A stretch of 64,000 nt of DNA from Histomonas meleagridis (taxonomy: Eukaryota; Parabasalia; Tritrichomonadida; Dientamoebidae). A model generated the notes under the pieces. That model was given only the letters and a program-made list of their open reading frames with translations, did no database searches and had not been told where the DNA came from. Below, one piece after another: positions 10,945 through 21,189 of this stretch. Numbering within the stretch: the stretch's first letter is position 1; every line of letters begins with the position of its first letter. A program made the position numbers and the translations under genes. The DNA is taken from positions 248,001 to 312,000 of the forward strand of contig WSYJ01000033.1 of assembly GCA_020186115.1 (NCBI GenBank), given 5' to 3'.

Positions 10945-12219
10945 TTAATTCGCTTTATTCCGAAGAGTTCCATAAAACTCTACGGCAGACAAACACATGA
11001 AGTTATTCCCCGCGTGATTCTCGCCAATCTGACGTATCCTGATGAAGGATACTTCGATTTGGTTCTTACACGGGTATGTTTTAGTTGCGTTTTTATTGTT
11101 TAAGTCATTACAATTGAGGCGCGAATCGATCTCCGACCAACTTTCATTATCATTCGATCCTTCAACAACCCATGACTTAAGATGTCCACCACGTGGTCCT
11201 ATTGGAACCGATTTAAGCGTGTAACTCGTAATTGAAACAGTCGAATTGATGAAATGAAATTTGATCCAATTCGTCTTGGAGTCAAGAGAATAGTAATAGT
11301 CGGGTGACGAGAAGTCAGCAACAACAGAGGGATGCCTTTTTGGTGATTTAAGAGCGGTTTCAGATGTTATTATTACAATTCCTTTTTCGTTGACATTACC
11401 ACCACACTTCTTTGTAAGGTATGAGATGATGCCCTCGAATGGTTTTTCACATGGAATTTCGACAACTTCATTTTGCTTGGCATTATCAGAATTGGAAGAT
11501 GAAGTTGTTGAAGTGGCTTCCGTTTGATTAAGCATACGCTGGCATAAGGAATCCCATACTTGTGGAGAGATGTCTTCGAAAGTGACAGTTTTGATGAATC
11601 TTTGCATTTTATCTGTGCTGATATTCTCGAAATGAATTGCGTCAAGTAAAAATAAGTTGCTTTCCTTGTCATAGTCAATGAGGTCGAGAATTGCATCTAG
11701 TAATGCGTTTTCGGATTTGACTTTGAGATTTTCATTGGTAAGAATTTGATATAATATGTTAGGATCAATACTCTTTACAAGATCTGCGCTGACTTCAGTA
11801 AGCATTGATGCGAATTTATCAACTTCTTTTTGGAAAACATTTCCTTGTGAAAAGTGTTCCAAAATTTGTTCTATATTTATGTCTTTCTCTGATGCAACCT
11901 TTTCAACAAGCTCATTGTTGCCAAGGAGAATGCCAACGTGCATTAAGAATTGTGATGAATTTTCATCAACCGATATAGATTGACCATTCATTAATTGGAT
12001 CACTTTATTGAAATTACCATCTGTATCGTGTACATTTATGCTGTATGAATTGATTGTAGGATCAATTAAATGTAGACGAGAGATGTTTGGAGAAATAAAA
12101 TCAGCGCAAACTCTATTGCAATGATACTCTTTTTCATCAACATAGAACACAAAATCTTCACTCGTATTATTGGTCTGTAAGTTCACTATCCCCTTAGCGG
12201 ATAGGTTGATTTCTTTCAT
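10945..12219 (-). CDS. BTB-BACK-discoidin-type protein
   Basis: A 424-residue protein of an architecture expanded in trichomonads. Residues about 20-100 look like a divergent BTB fold (DFVFYVDEKEYHCNRVCADFISP, with the family's switch from beta strand to F-x-SP). About 115-240 is a helical BACK-like segment (FASMLTEVSADLVKSIDPNIL, ENALLDAILDLIDYD). A Ser/Thr-rich linker follows, then from about 280 to the end a jelly-roll domain of the F5/8-type C (discoidin) class, with WIKFHFINSTVSITSYTLKS, WVVEGSNDNESW and IRIRQIGENHAG...LSAVEFYG as key pieces. BTB-BACK proteins usually serve as substrate adaptors of cullin-3 ligases; here this is by analogy. The open frame begins at a GTG; I chose the first ATG (12219-12217). 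It is convergent with the ARM-like gene. Confidence 0.8.
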   Translation of the reverse strand: MKEINLSAKGIVNLQTNNTSEDFVFYVDEKEYHCNRVCADFISPNISRLHLIDPTINSYSINVHDTDGNFNKVIQLMNGQSISVDENSSQFLMHVGILLGNNELVEKVASEKDINIEQILEHFSQGNVFQKEVDKFASMLTEVSADLVKSIDPNILYQILTNENLKVKSENALLDAILDLIDYDKESNLFLLDAIHFENISTDKMQRFIKTVTFEDISPQVWDSLCQRMLNQTEATSTTSSSNSDNAKQNEVVEIPCEKPFEGIISYLTKKCGGNVNEKGIVIITSETALKSPKRHPSVVADFSSPDYYYSLDSKTNWIKFHFINSTVSITSYTLKSVPIGPRGGHLKSWVVEGSNDNESWSEIDSRLNCNDLNNKNATKTYPCKNQIEVSFIRIRQIGENHAGNNFMCLSAVEFYGTLRNKAN

Positions 12220-12780
12220 CAATGTAACATTCAATGTATTCAATTTCACAAAAATAAAACTTCGTTATTTTGAAGTTTCTAGAAAGAATTTATATAAATA
12301 AATCTAATATTGAAATAGAATATTTATTATGTTGATTTTATGCAAGTTGTTTTTCATTTTTTAATAAGACAAAAAAAGATAAATTTATTCATATTTTTTC
12401 ATCCAGAAACATCACTCACAAAAAAAAACCGTTTTGTTTTGGATAGCATTTCTCACTTTTCAGTCCAGCTAAATCTGCCGATACGGTTTTTATGAGAAAC
12501 GATATGTAACTCACACAATTTTGCTAGCGGCGTTACAAAAAAATAAACGTTCTATATATTTCTGCAGAATAGTTAAACTGATGAACTTGTTCTTTCTTTC
12601 TTTTATTCTGATAATGTTGAGGCAATGTTATAGAATTCAATTTACTAATTTTAATATTAATACCATTTTTTAAAGTGAATTGAAGTTTCTAAACATGTTT
12701 TACATTCACTTAACTCTATCTTGAGTACCGTTTTGTGCTTTAATTTATACGCTTAAAAGTATAAATGTTTTTGCTTTTAT
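12220..12780. other. Spacer with two Myb-type motifs
   Basis: No gene is seen. It holds the BTB gene promoter on the left and the 3' flank of uS2 on the right. ACCGTTTT near 12431-12438 and ACGGTTTT near 12483-12490 are M3-like in opposite orientations, but they lie about 200 bases from the BTB start. Confidence 0.4.
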
Positions 12781-13542
12781 TTACCAACCAGCACCTTCGC
12801 CAGCATTGTTCCATTCTTGTTCTGATTGTGCTGCACCACCATCAGCAGTAGGTGTAGAATCAACTGTTGTAACATCAGTTGCGACTGCTTCTTCTCCTTC
12901 GTGATCGATTTGTTCTTGGATGTTTTGTTCATCGCGTGTATCACGATAGAAGTAAAGATCGGGAAGAACTTTCCATTCTTGTGTGCGGAGAAGTTCGCCA
13001 CGAAGACGTAAGACTTCGCGTGTAAGTAACCACATGACAAGACCAATTGAGGTCTTATTCTTGGTGTTGTAGAGAATGACACAGTCAACAAAACGAAGGC
13101 TGGCATCAGTGTCACAAAGTGCAATGCATGGGATGTTAGCATATGCAGCTTCAGTGATAGCTTGTGTATCAGTGTTTGGATCACAAACAATGATAAGACG
13201 TGGTTCCATAAATTTACCTTTGATTGAGTGGTTAGTGAAGAAACCTGGCGTGAAACGTTGGTTAATGCAAAGGCAACCAAGGGATTAGTGAAAACTTATG
13301 AACTGCACGTTGACCGAATGGTTTAGCGGAAATAGCAAGAACATCACGTGGTTCTTCAACTGCATAAATCATACGTGCTGCAAGTTTGATCTTTTCATAA
13401 GTCATTCAAGGTTAATGATGTGTGTTCCTGTTTTTGTGCGTGTGAATACATATGGTTGCATTCCAAACGAAAGATTGGATGAACCAATGTGAACTTTAGC
13501 AGCGAGCATCTTCTTGATGGAGGATTCTCTATCAGCTTGCAT
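12781..13542 (-). pseudogene. RPSA: 40S ribosomal protein uS2 (SA/p40), two compensating frameshifts
   Basis: The locus encodes a complete small-subunit protein uS2, but not in one frame. The start MQADRESSIKKMLAAKVHIG and [18 protein letters not shown] correspond to the family N-terminus. A one-base loss near 13401-13408 moves the next part ([30 protein letters not shown]) to another frame. A one-base gain near 13277-13290 restores the first frame for [21 protein letters not shown] through to the acidic end. The summed length (253 residues) is normal. Two compensating indels in an otherwise perfect ribosomal gene suggest a consensus error in a multicopy gene or a very recent lesion. The ATG is 7 bases behind CCTTT (13554-13550), the M5 element, and the C-terminal half alone spans 12781-13209. 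The 5' flank holds three Myb-type motifs. Confidence 0.82.
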
Positions 13543-13660
13543 CGGGAGCAAAGGAGGGCCAAAGCCGTTAACTTATCGTTAGGTCACAACAGAAACCGTT
13601 AATTTATTTTTACGTTTAAAAAGAAACCGTTAATATGGTCGAAAATGTCACTTTTTTATA
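13543..13660 (-). promoter_or_regulatory. uS2 promoter: Myb-type motif cluster plus pyrimidine tract
   Basis: Read on the minus strand, ATTAACGGTTTC occurs near 13628 and again near 13604, and TTAACGGCTTTGG lies just before the pyrimidine tract CCCTCCTTT (13558-13550). The tract contains CCTTT, 7 bases before the ATG at 13542. The arrangement parallels that of eL6. Confidence 0.55.
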
Positions 13661-13733
13661 ATGAGGGGTTGAATCACAAAAAAATGTAGAAACGCTCGAT
13701 ATAATTTATTTGTTATTATTATTTCGGGGCCCG

Positions 13734-14501
13734 TTATTTTTTTTTATTTTCTTCGTGTGGTGGTTTCATCATTTCATGTGGATCGATTGAATCCTGAAGT
13801 GATTCTTGTATCACTCGCCGAAGTTCTTCATCATCAATGAGATCATCTTGATTATCCTCAAGAGACATTTGGATTGTCAATGCTAAATCTGGATCAATAT
13901 CGGGATCTTCAAGTTGTGATCCATCGCCAGGTCCGATTTGTGACGCTAAAACAACATCCGATAGAAGTGTTGAAGATGAGCTTTCTGCTTTTACAATGTA
14001 TGATGGGCATTTGATCATTCCTACAAGCTCTTCAAGAATATCATTATTATCAACATCACTTCCCATCGAAACTATGTTAATTGAAACATTTGATTCATTT
14101 GCAATTCTGGCGATAACTCCTGCATTGTCACGATTGACATCATTATGTGTTCCAATAAATGCAATTATAGATTTTTCCATGAATGAAGTATCTGTGTTCT
14201 TAAATGCAAGAAATGAACACCTTATTGTATGAATAAGCTGTGCTTTTCCGCCTGTTTGAATTGATAAAATTGAATTTGTTAATATGATTGAATCACTTGT
14301 AAGAGATGTAACAACACCAGGACCATTTTTACCAATAACACCAATTCCAAATTGTGCATGATTTGATTGTTTTGATAGATACTGAATTAGTCTTGAAGCT
14401 GCGGTTTTTTGCGCCTCAAGACGATTTGGATAGAAATCTCCATCTATTGATGTGTCTGTATTATCAATTATAATTATGTATGCTCGCGGAAGCACAGGCA
14501 T
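13734..14501 (-). CDS. RPN10: 26S proteasome regulatory subunit Rpn10 (PSMD4)
   Basis: A 255-residue ubiquitin receptor of the 19S proteasome particle. Residues 1-190 form the von Willebrand A domain that docks Rpn10 to the proteasome: YIIIIDNTDTSIDGDFYPNRLEAQ matches the family's [21 protein letters not shown], and SIIAFIGTHNDVNRDN matches its RIIAFVGSPVEDN. The C-terminal part has two ubiquitin-interacting motifs, DPDLALTIQMSLEDN and EELRRVIQESLQDS, each with the L-x-x-x-x-x-S core. The protein is shorter than human PSMD4 (377) and close to yeast Rpn10 (268), though it has two UIMs where yeast has one. The open frame begins one codon earlier with TTG; the first ATG is 14501-14499. It ends with a Lys/Glu-rich tail. 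Confidence is high. Confidence 0.95.
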   Translation of the reverse strand: MPVLPRAYIIIIDNTDTSIDGDFYPNRLEAQKTAASRLIQYLSKQSNHAQFGIGVIGKNGPGVVTSLTSDSIILTNSILSIQTGGKAQLIHTIRCSFLAFKNTDTSFMEKSIIAFIGTHNDVNRDNAGVIARIANESNVSINIVSMGSDVDNNDILEELVGMIKCPSYIVKAESSSSTLLSDVVLASQIGPGDGSQLEDPDIDPDLALTIQMSLEDNQDDLIDDEELRRVIQESLQDSIDPHEMMKPPHEENKKK

Positions 14502-14957
14502 CAACCTTGTCTAATTCAAACAGAGTATAGTCAATAAAATCGGAAAAGTGTCATTTAGAAGTTTAAGCTTGTAAAAAATGTGCCACTAGATTTTTGAATG
14601 ATTTTTTTCCTGCCAAGCCAATTGCTTTTTGGACCACCCCAAAAAACCGAATCATTTTTTTGTGAGGTTTTTACTTTCTTCATTATGTGCCAAAATTATA
14701 GCTGTTTCCTAAAATTTCAGAATGTTTAAACTATCAAATATCATTTATTCATTGAATGAAATGCGCAATGGAGATTTCTATCCAAATTGACTCTTCAGCT
14801 GCCCCGTTACAAAATTTATCCTCCCGATGATTCCCTCTAAATTGTGTGCATTTTTCAATAGTTTATTCGGCTTGGAAAAACTGTTTTTTGTGAAACTTCG
14901 CTCAAAACACGTGTTACTTTTGATTCAAAATTTCTGACTAACTTTGAACGATTACCC
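14502..14957. other. Divergent spacer between Rpn10 and a BspA-like gene
   Basis: About 455 bases with no recognisable gene. A short stretch near 14754-14800 resembles the codons of the Rpn10 start region (AATGGAGATTTCTATCCAAATTG encodes NGDFYPN) and may be a decayed copy of it. Confidence 0.4.
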
Positions 14958-17482
14958 ATGTGTTACTCCTTTTTCACAAAATTAGCTCAAGATTCCAAAA
15001 GTCTCATTATTATACATGGGTACTTTATCTTTCACGTAACACTTATATGCTTAATAGGATACCTACGAATCGAATTAAGTGAATCAACATCGAATAATAA
15101 TGTATTTCACCATACACCAAAATTTAAAAATAAATCTTCTTCGAATGTTGAATTACTTAATTTTTGTTATTCATTATTAATTAGAACAAAACATTCAATT
15201 TTATTCCATCTTAAAGATTTGAATTTTTTTTCTATTTGTTATAATCGAATGAGTAATGACGCAAAAGTTTTTGATATTTTTTTATGTTCCTTCTTATCAA
15301 TGCAACATCAAAATCCATTTATGGCGTTTGAAATAGATTCATTATTTTCTTATAACCGAAAAATCTCATCTATTAATTATTCTATACACAGCATAAATAT
15401 GGGGTTTACTCCAATTTCAAAAGGTTTTCAAAAATATTTTTCGATTTTATATCAATCCATTCAAAATTCTTCAAATGTTTTGCTAGTCACATTATTTGTT
15501 GTTGTTTATTCAAAATTGATATATCAAAGTAACAATCATAAAGAAAAATTTCATCGTAATATTCTTCATCTATTATTTGTTTTCTTTTTTGCACAAACAT
15601 TTGAAGAATATGATTCAACAACTAAAACACTTAGTATTCTCACTATGACTGAATATAATGATAGAAGCACATATGAAAATTTGGCACAACATCTTATAAT
15701 CGGAGGTAGTGTTAGCACTATTAGAGAAAGCAGTTTTAATGAATGGCCTTTATTAATTTCAGCTGAAATCGGGGATTCAATTACTTTAATTGATGATTTT
15801 GCATTCTTTAGATGTCCCAAGTTGCAAACAGTAACGATTGGCCAAAATGTGAAAACAATTGATAATTGTGTGTTTTGTAATTGCACAGCATTAACAAGTC
15901 TTATCATCCCAGATTCAGTCACCAAAATTGGACTACTTATATGTCAAGCATGTATCAAATTGCAAACAGTTATTATTGGAGAAAGTGTAGAAACTATTGG
16001 AGATTATGCATTTTCTTATTGTCCATTATTAACAAATATCAAAATTCCTAAATCAGTTATTTCAATTGCTACTGATACTTTTATGTGCTCGAAAATTCAA
16101 TTTTTCGAAGTTTCTGTAGAAAATAATTATTTTGCAAATGATAATGATGGGATTCTTTATAATAAAGATTATTCTACGATTTTTTGTTGTCCATACGGAT
16201 TAACAGATAAAACATATAAATTTAGTTACAACTATTGGAGAAAATTCGTTTTATGGTTGTTCGTCATTAACGGGTATTACAATACCAAATTCTGTTGTAA
16301 CAATTAAAGATTCTGCATTTCAGTCATGTACATCATTAGTAAATATAATAATTCCGGATTCAGTTATAACAATTGAACAATTTGTTTTTTATCAATGTAC
16401 TAAATTCGGAACTGTTATCATTGGCGAAAATGTAGAGTCAATTGGAAGTTCGTCATTTTCAGCGTGTGGTAATTTAAATTGTATATATTTCACAGGTAAT
16501 GAAGCACCAACTGGAAGTTCAAATGCCTTCAATAGTGTGCCAGCAAAAAATGTTATGACATCAGATTTATATCAAGGATCAACATTTGGAACGCTGAGTG
16601 TATTAAAAGTTACAGCCACACCTGAATGTGATCAATATCTTTGGGCAACACATACATTTACTAAATCAAATGCATTCACTAAATCTAATACATTTACTAA
16701 ATCAAAAGTTTTTACTAAATCTAATACATTTACTAAATCAAATGTTTTTACTAAATCAAATACATTTACTAAGTCAAATACATTTACTAAATCAAAAGTT
16801 TTTACTAAATCAAATGCATTCTCTAAATCTAATACATTTACTAAATCAAAAGTTTTTACTAAATCTAATACATTCACTAAATCAAATGTTTTTACTAAAT
16901 CAAATACATTTATTAAATCGTATCCATTTACTAAATCGAATATATATACGAAATCAAATTCATTTGCTAAATCTGAAACATTTTCTGAATTAATTTTAAA
17001 TAATATCACATTATCATTTACATATTTATTAACTTATTCATTTTCAATTTCATATTCATTAAGTCTTTATGAAAAACAAACGAAATCATATTCATTACTT
17101 ATTGTTAATTCGACAAATATTTATCTTTCGACAGAAATTCTTTATTATGATTATACGATCATTATTTATTCGACATATTATAAATATTATTCAAACTTGT
17201 TTTTATATATTAATATTTATGAAAATCAAACGAAAGATAATAATAAAATGACGACAATTATTATAATTATTGTTTGCGTTATTGTTATCATTATTATTAT
17301 TGATATTAATTATTATAAACATAATTCGTCATAGAAATCAAAACAAAACATCAGAAATTACAGAAAACGAAAATGAAAACGAAACAATAAATGTATTTTC
17401 AACTGTGATAACTAATACAAATATTGAAGAAGATCCATTTGCAGATGATTTCAAAGAAGAAAAATTTATGGCACAATTATAA
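14958..17482 (+). pseudogene. BspA-like leucine-rich-repeat surface protein, frameshifted
   Basis: A surface protein of the BspA-like (treponemal TpLRR, LRR_5) family that is hugely expanded in trichomonads and linked to adhesion. Order: a hydrophobic stretch (ILHLLFVFFFAQ, encoded near 15565-15600) that looks like a signal peptide; TpLRR units such as LQTVTIGQNVKTIDNCVFCNC from about 15700 to 16480; 18 copies of a six-residue T-F-T-K-S-N unit (16654-16977); a Ser/Thr/Tyr-rich stalk; a transmembrane helix around 17250-17320; and a short acidic cytoplasmic tail ending EEDPFADDFKEEKFMAQL. Frame changes lie near 16215-16225 (inside an LRR) and within the membrane segment, about 17290-17325. Repeat and tail are otherwise well kept, so the lesions are young or artefactual. 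About 200 residues open upstream of the signal-like stretch have no known domain. A related tail occurs in the relict at 41774-42956. Confidence 0.75.
16654..16977 (+). repeat. 18-bp tandem repeat coding for (T/V/A)FTKS(N/K)
   Basis: Eighteen units of 18 bases, consensus ACATTTACTAAATCAAAT, give the six-residue unit TFTKSN with variants VFTKSN, AFTKSN and TFTKSK. The last four units diverge (TFIKSY, PFTKSN, IYTKSN, SFAKSE). Rich in Thr, Ser and Lys, it is probably an extended, glycosylatable stalk between the LRR domain and the membrane. Confidence 0.9.
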
Positions 17483-18059
17483 TTGCTTAGAAAAAATTTA
17501 ATATTTAATTCGAAATGTATTTACGAAACAAAATAAAGAAATTACGCAAAATTCAAAATTTTGTTTTAATTTCTCTATTCTCAAATGTTGATTTTATTAT
17601 TGAAATTTTTTTATTAACCAACTAAAAAATAAAAAAATGTCAATGATATACATTAATCTTGTATTTTTAGATGATTAATATTTTCGACATTTAAAAGGCT
17701 TTTGAAAAAAATATAACATAGAAATATAAATAATAATATTGCAATATTATTACCAAGTCAAAGTCGTATGAATAATAAAGTTATAAATTATGTAAAAAAT
17801 GCTCCAGAAAAAAGTGTGACTTTATTAGAACAATTAAATGGACACGTTGCTGGATTCATCTCCACTAAATTTGATGTTCTCCTAATATTTCAGAAATAAT
17901 CATCAAACACGACTTGAGCATAAAGGTTTTTATTATTAAAATTGATAATACGTTCAGATCCAGTTTTAAAGTATTCATTAATTTCTGTGACAAGTGTAAT
18001 ATATTAATAAATAAGTCTTATCGATATTATAATACTATTATTTTCCTTTTCTCGAATTA
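17483..18059. other. Spacer with one short unassigned ORF
   Basis: Mostly AT-rich DNA. A 43-codon frame from ATG 17768 to TAA 17899 (MNNKVINYVKNAPEKSVTLL...) has protein-like composition but no recognised family. On the other strand, around 18000-17890, ITLVTEINEYFKTGSERIIN also looks coding-like. Either may be a remnant; neither is called as a gene. Confidence 0.35.
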
Positions 18060-18595
18060 AAATTGATTTGATGAAGTAAATGTATTATTGATTTATGCAA
18101 ATGTATTTTTAGTGAACGTGTTTTTTGGCAGGGATATTGAACACATTCATTAACACATACTCCTTTAATACATTAAGTGTACCAAATGTTGTGTTTCGAA
18201 TAACTCCGATGTCATAATATATTATAAAATGTATTTGAACCTATAAATTGTGATTCATATCAGGTGTAATAAATACATTTATATTCATTGCAATACGAAA
18301 ATGATGGTCTCCTTTTAAAACTGAATTTGCATTTTTAATATTTATCAATGATGAACAATAAGAAATGCAAAACTTTGAAATAATTGCTTTTCTCTACTAA
18401 GTCACTGGTATCCTTGAATAATTTTCGATTGAGCAAAACTATTATTAAGTAAAATTGTTTGATTAGTATTATCCCAATATAATAACTTCCAATTAATGAT
18501 TCTCCAATGATAACTGTATTCAAGTTAGAACATTTTGAAAATGCATTATTTCTAATATATGTAACAGAGATACCAATTATGATATAAATCAATGA
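18060..18595 (-). pseudogene. Relict of a second BspA-like gene
   Basis: Reading the minus strand from 18595, several pieces of the BspA architecture appear in the correct order but in different frames. A TpLRR unit (SVTYIRNNAFSKCSNLNTVIIGES, 18565-18490) is followed by LYWDNTNQTILLNNSFAQ, the end-of-LRR segment, then TTFGTLNVLK (18192-18166), matching STFGTLSVLK of the gene at 14958. Near 18130-18070 come degenerate T-F-T-K repeats (NTFTKNTFA, NNTFTSSNQF). Stops and frame changes interrupt it throughout. It faces its intact relative tail to tail, as after an inverted duplication followed by decay. Confidence 0.6.
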
Positions 18596-18924
18596 CTCCC
18601 ATGAAAAAAAGTCACATGAATTTATTTCTTCAATGATCTAAAAAAATATTAAAAATATATTTTAAAAAAAAATCATATCATTAATTATCAGACAAAATGA
18701 TACACAAACTTTTTATATAAATAAGAAAAAAGCATCTTTCAATTCAATGTCACATAAAATATAATCTGAATTAAAACATAATCATGAAGATAAAGTATTA
18801 ATTTTTATTATAAGATTGATTACTTATTGGGGCAGTCCGTGTTAAACGTCCTTTTAATTTTTTGAATACATTAAATGGTCGAATATTTAAATTGAATCAA
18901 TAAATGCTCAACCAAAAAATGCCT

Positions 18925-18945
18925 TCATAACATCATTTTTTTATT
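18925..18945 (+). promoter_or_regulatory. Inr-like sites of HSP70
   Basis: TCATA at 18925-18929 and TCATT at 18933-18937 fit the trichomonad initiator TCA[C/T][A/T] and would give leaders of about 19 or 11 bases before the ATG at 18946. A CCTTTT lies further up, at 18850-18855, within TTAAACGTCCTTTTAA. Confidence 0.45.
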
Positions 18946-20889
18946 ATGTCAGCTATAGGTATTGATTTAGGTACAACATACAGTTGTGTTGGTGTTTTCA
19001 GACACAATCGTGTTGATATTATAGCGAATGATATGGGTAATCGTACAACACCGTCTTATGTTGCATTTACAGAAGATGAACGACTTGTTGGTGATGCAGC
19101 AAAGAATCAAGCAGCCATGAATCCAACAAACACAGTCTTTGATGCTAAACGTATGATAGGACGTAAGTTTAGTGATCCAGTTGTTCAAAAAGATATGCAA
19201 CATTGGCCATTTAAAGTTGTTCGTGGAGAAGCAGATCGTCCAAGGATTCAAGTTCAATGGAAAGGCGAAACGAAACAATTTTATCCAGAAGAAATCTCAG
19301 CTATGGTATTAGGTAAAATGAAAGAAATTGCAGAAAGTCAACTTACAGACAAAGTCAAAGATGCAGTTATTACAGTTCCCGCATATTTCAATGATGGCCA
19401 ACGTCAAGCCACAAAAGATGCCGGTGTTATTGCAGGATTAAATGTATTACGTATTATTAATGAGCCAACAGCCGCTGCTATTGCATTTGGTCTTAATGAA
19501 AAATCTGATAAAGAGCGTCATGTTCTTATTTTTGATCTTGGCGGTGGTACATTTGATGTTTCATTACTTGATATCGATGGCGGCATGTTCGAAGTTCGTG
19601 CCACAGCAGGTGATACACATCTTGGTGGTGAAGACTTTGATAATCGTATGGTTAATTACTTTGCAGATCGATTCCAAAAGAAGTTCAAGTGTGATTTAAG
19701 ACAATCACCACGTGCACTCCGTACATTACGAACAGCATGCGAACGAGCTAAGCGAACATTATCCACAGCCACATCCGCATCCATTGTTTGTGATTCATTA
19801 TATGAAGGTCATGATTTCATGGATAACATCTCACGTGCTATGTTCGAGAACTTAAATGATGAACTTTTCAGATCGACGATGACACCAGTTGCACAAGTAT
19901 TAAGAGATGCAAATATGTCAAAGTCCGATGTCACTGATATTGTTCTTGTTGGTGGTTCATCACGTATTCCACGTGTTCAACAATTGTTACAAGACTTCTT
20001 CAATGGCAAGCAGCCATGCCGTGGTGTTGATCCTGATGAAGCAGTTGCATATGGTGCAGCAGTGCAAGCAGCAATTATCAAAGGTGATACATCAGATACA
20101 GTGAAAGATATTTTATTGTTAGATGTTGCACCACTTTCATTAGGTATCGAAACAGCAGGCGGAATGATGACAGTTCTCATTCCACGTAACACGACAATTC
20201 CAGCGAAGAAGTCAAATGTCTTCACGACCTTCTCAGATAATCAGCCTGCAGTTACAATCAAAGTTTATGAAGGAGAACGTTCGCGAACATGCGACAACAA
20301 CTTACTTGGCACATTTGATTTAACAGGTATTCCGCCAGCACCACGCGGCGTACCACAGATTGAAGTTACATTCGATGTTAACGCGGATGGTATTATGAAT
20401 GTTTCTGCACAAGATAAGTCGACAGGTAACGTGAAGAAGATCACGATTAAGAATGAGAAAGGACGTCTTTCACAAGCAGATATCGACAAAATGGTTGCAG
20501 ACGCAGAGAAGTACAAAGCACAAGATGAAGAAGTGCGTAAGAAAGTGGAAGCGAAGAACGCACTCGAAGGATACTGCTTCGGCGTACGCAACTCATTAAA
20601 TCAAGAACAGTTCGCTAACGCATTATCACAATCAGATAAGGACACAATCAACAGAGAAATCAATGACACGCTCGCATGGATGGAGTCAAACCAAGACGCA
20701 GACGTCGCTACAATCGAAGCGAAACAGAAGGAACTCGAAGGCAAACTGATGCCAATTATGCAATCAGCTTATCAACATGCAGCAGGTGGCGCACAAGGCG
20801 GAATGCCAGGCGCGAACATGCAAGGAGGAAGTGGAGCATCAGCGAATAGTGGACATTCATCAGGACCACGTGTTGAAGAAGTTGATTAA
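18946..20889 (+). CDS. HSP70: Cytosolic heat shock protein HSP70
   Basis: A 647-residue ATP-dependent chaperone, intact in this copy. The nucleotide-binding domain begins with [15 protein letters not shown] (phosphate loop 1) and contains [13 protein letters not shown] (phosphate loop 2) and [14 protein letters not shown] (adenosine motif). The substrate-binding domain follows from about residue 390 ([20 protein letters not shown]), then the helical lid and a Gly/Ala/Met-rich tail. The C-terminal EEVD, which docks TPR co-chaperones such as Hop and CHIP, marks it as the cytosolic form rather than an ER (KDEL) or hydrogenosomal one. Codon use is biased toward GCA, TCA and GGT, with less AT-extreme composition than neighbours, as in highly expressed genes. 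A frameshifted near-identical copy sits at 1968-3914 in inverted orientation. TAAA overlaps the stop. Confidence 0.97.
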   Translation: MSAIGIDLGTTYSCVGVFRHNRVDIIANDMGNRTTPSYVAFTEDERLVGDAAKNQAAMNPTNTVFDAKRMIGRKFSDPVVQKDMQHWPFKVVRGEADRPRIQVQWKGETKQFYPEEISAMVLGKMKEIAESQLTDKVKDAVITVPAYFNDGQRQATKDAGVIAGLNVLRIINEPTAAAIAFGLNEKSDKERHVLIFDLGGGTFDVSLLDIDGGMFEVRATAGDTHLGGEDFDNRMVNYFADRFQKKFKCDLRQSPRALRTLRTACERAKRTLSTATSASIVCDSLYEGHDFMDNISRAMFENLNDELFRSTMTPVAQVLRDANMSKSDVTDIVLVGGSSRIPRVQQLLQDFFNGKQPCRGVDPDEAVAYGAAVQAAIIKGDTSDTVKDILLLDVAPLSLGIETAGGMMTVLIPRNTTIPAKKSNVFTTFSDNQPAVTIKVYEGERSRTCDNNLLGTFDLTGIPPAPRGVPQIEVTFDVNADGIMNVSAQDKSTGNVKKITIKNEKGRLSQADIDKMVADAEKYKAQDEEVRKKVEAKNALEGYCFGVRNSLNQEQFANALSQSDKDTINREINDTLAWMESNQDADVATIEAKQKELEGKLMPIMQSAYQHAAGGAQGGMPGANMQGGSGASANSGHSSGPRVEEVD

Positions 20890-20943
20890 ATGAATGAATA
20901 AAATGTAACATAATGAATAACTTTGAGTTTATATTAAACGTTT

Positions 20944-21189
20944 AATAGATAAATTCAACACATTCATTTTTTAGAATCAAAAATTGGTCATTTATTGCTT
21001 TCCAAATGATAATTTATATACAATTTTTATCTTAATAAATAATTTTCATCATCAATAGAAATAAAAGCTTTGATATTAAAAAAAAATTCGAGGAAGATAT
21101 AGTTCATACATATTTTTATCAATGAATATTATTCTTTTAATTGGGTTCATTGGTTCGATTCCCAATTCGCGGCTTTTTTATTTTATTTC
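20944..21189. other. Spacer with a hairpin resembling a tRNA T-arm
   Basis: AATTGGG (21139-21145) pairs with CCCAATT (21161-21167) around a loop that contains GGTTCGATTC, the look of a tRNA T-arm and its B box, and a T run follows (21174-21179). The rest of a tRNA is not present. It lies 22 bases upstream of the ankyrin gene start. Confidence 0.4.

Larger units (their letters stand above)
18817..20943 (+). repeat. Right arm of the HSP70 inverted repeat
   Basis: This is the reverse complement of 1914-4043. It covers about 130 bases upstream of the HSP70 ATG, the whole gene and about 54 bases behind the stop. Both ends break off sharply, at TGATTACTT on the left and AAACGTTT on the right. Confidence 0.9.

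Noticed and set aside
12777-13280. 167-codon minus-strand frame over the uS2 gene
   Set aside because: It is a shifted reading of uS2; the conserved protein lies in the other two frames.
16632-17009. Open frames on both strands over the TFTKSN repeat
   Set aside because: These are shadows of the 18-bp array; only the frame continuing the LRR protein has sensible flanks.
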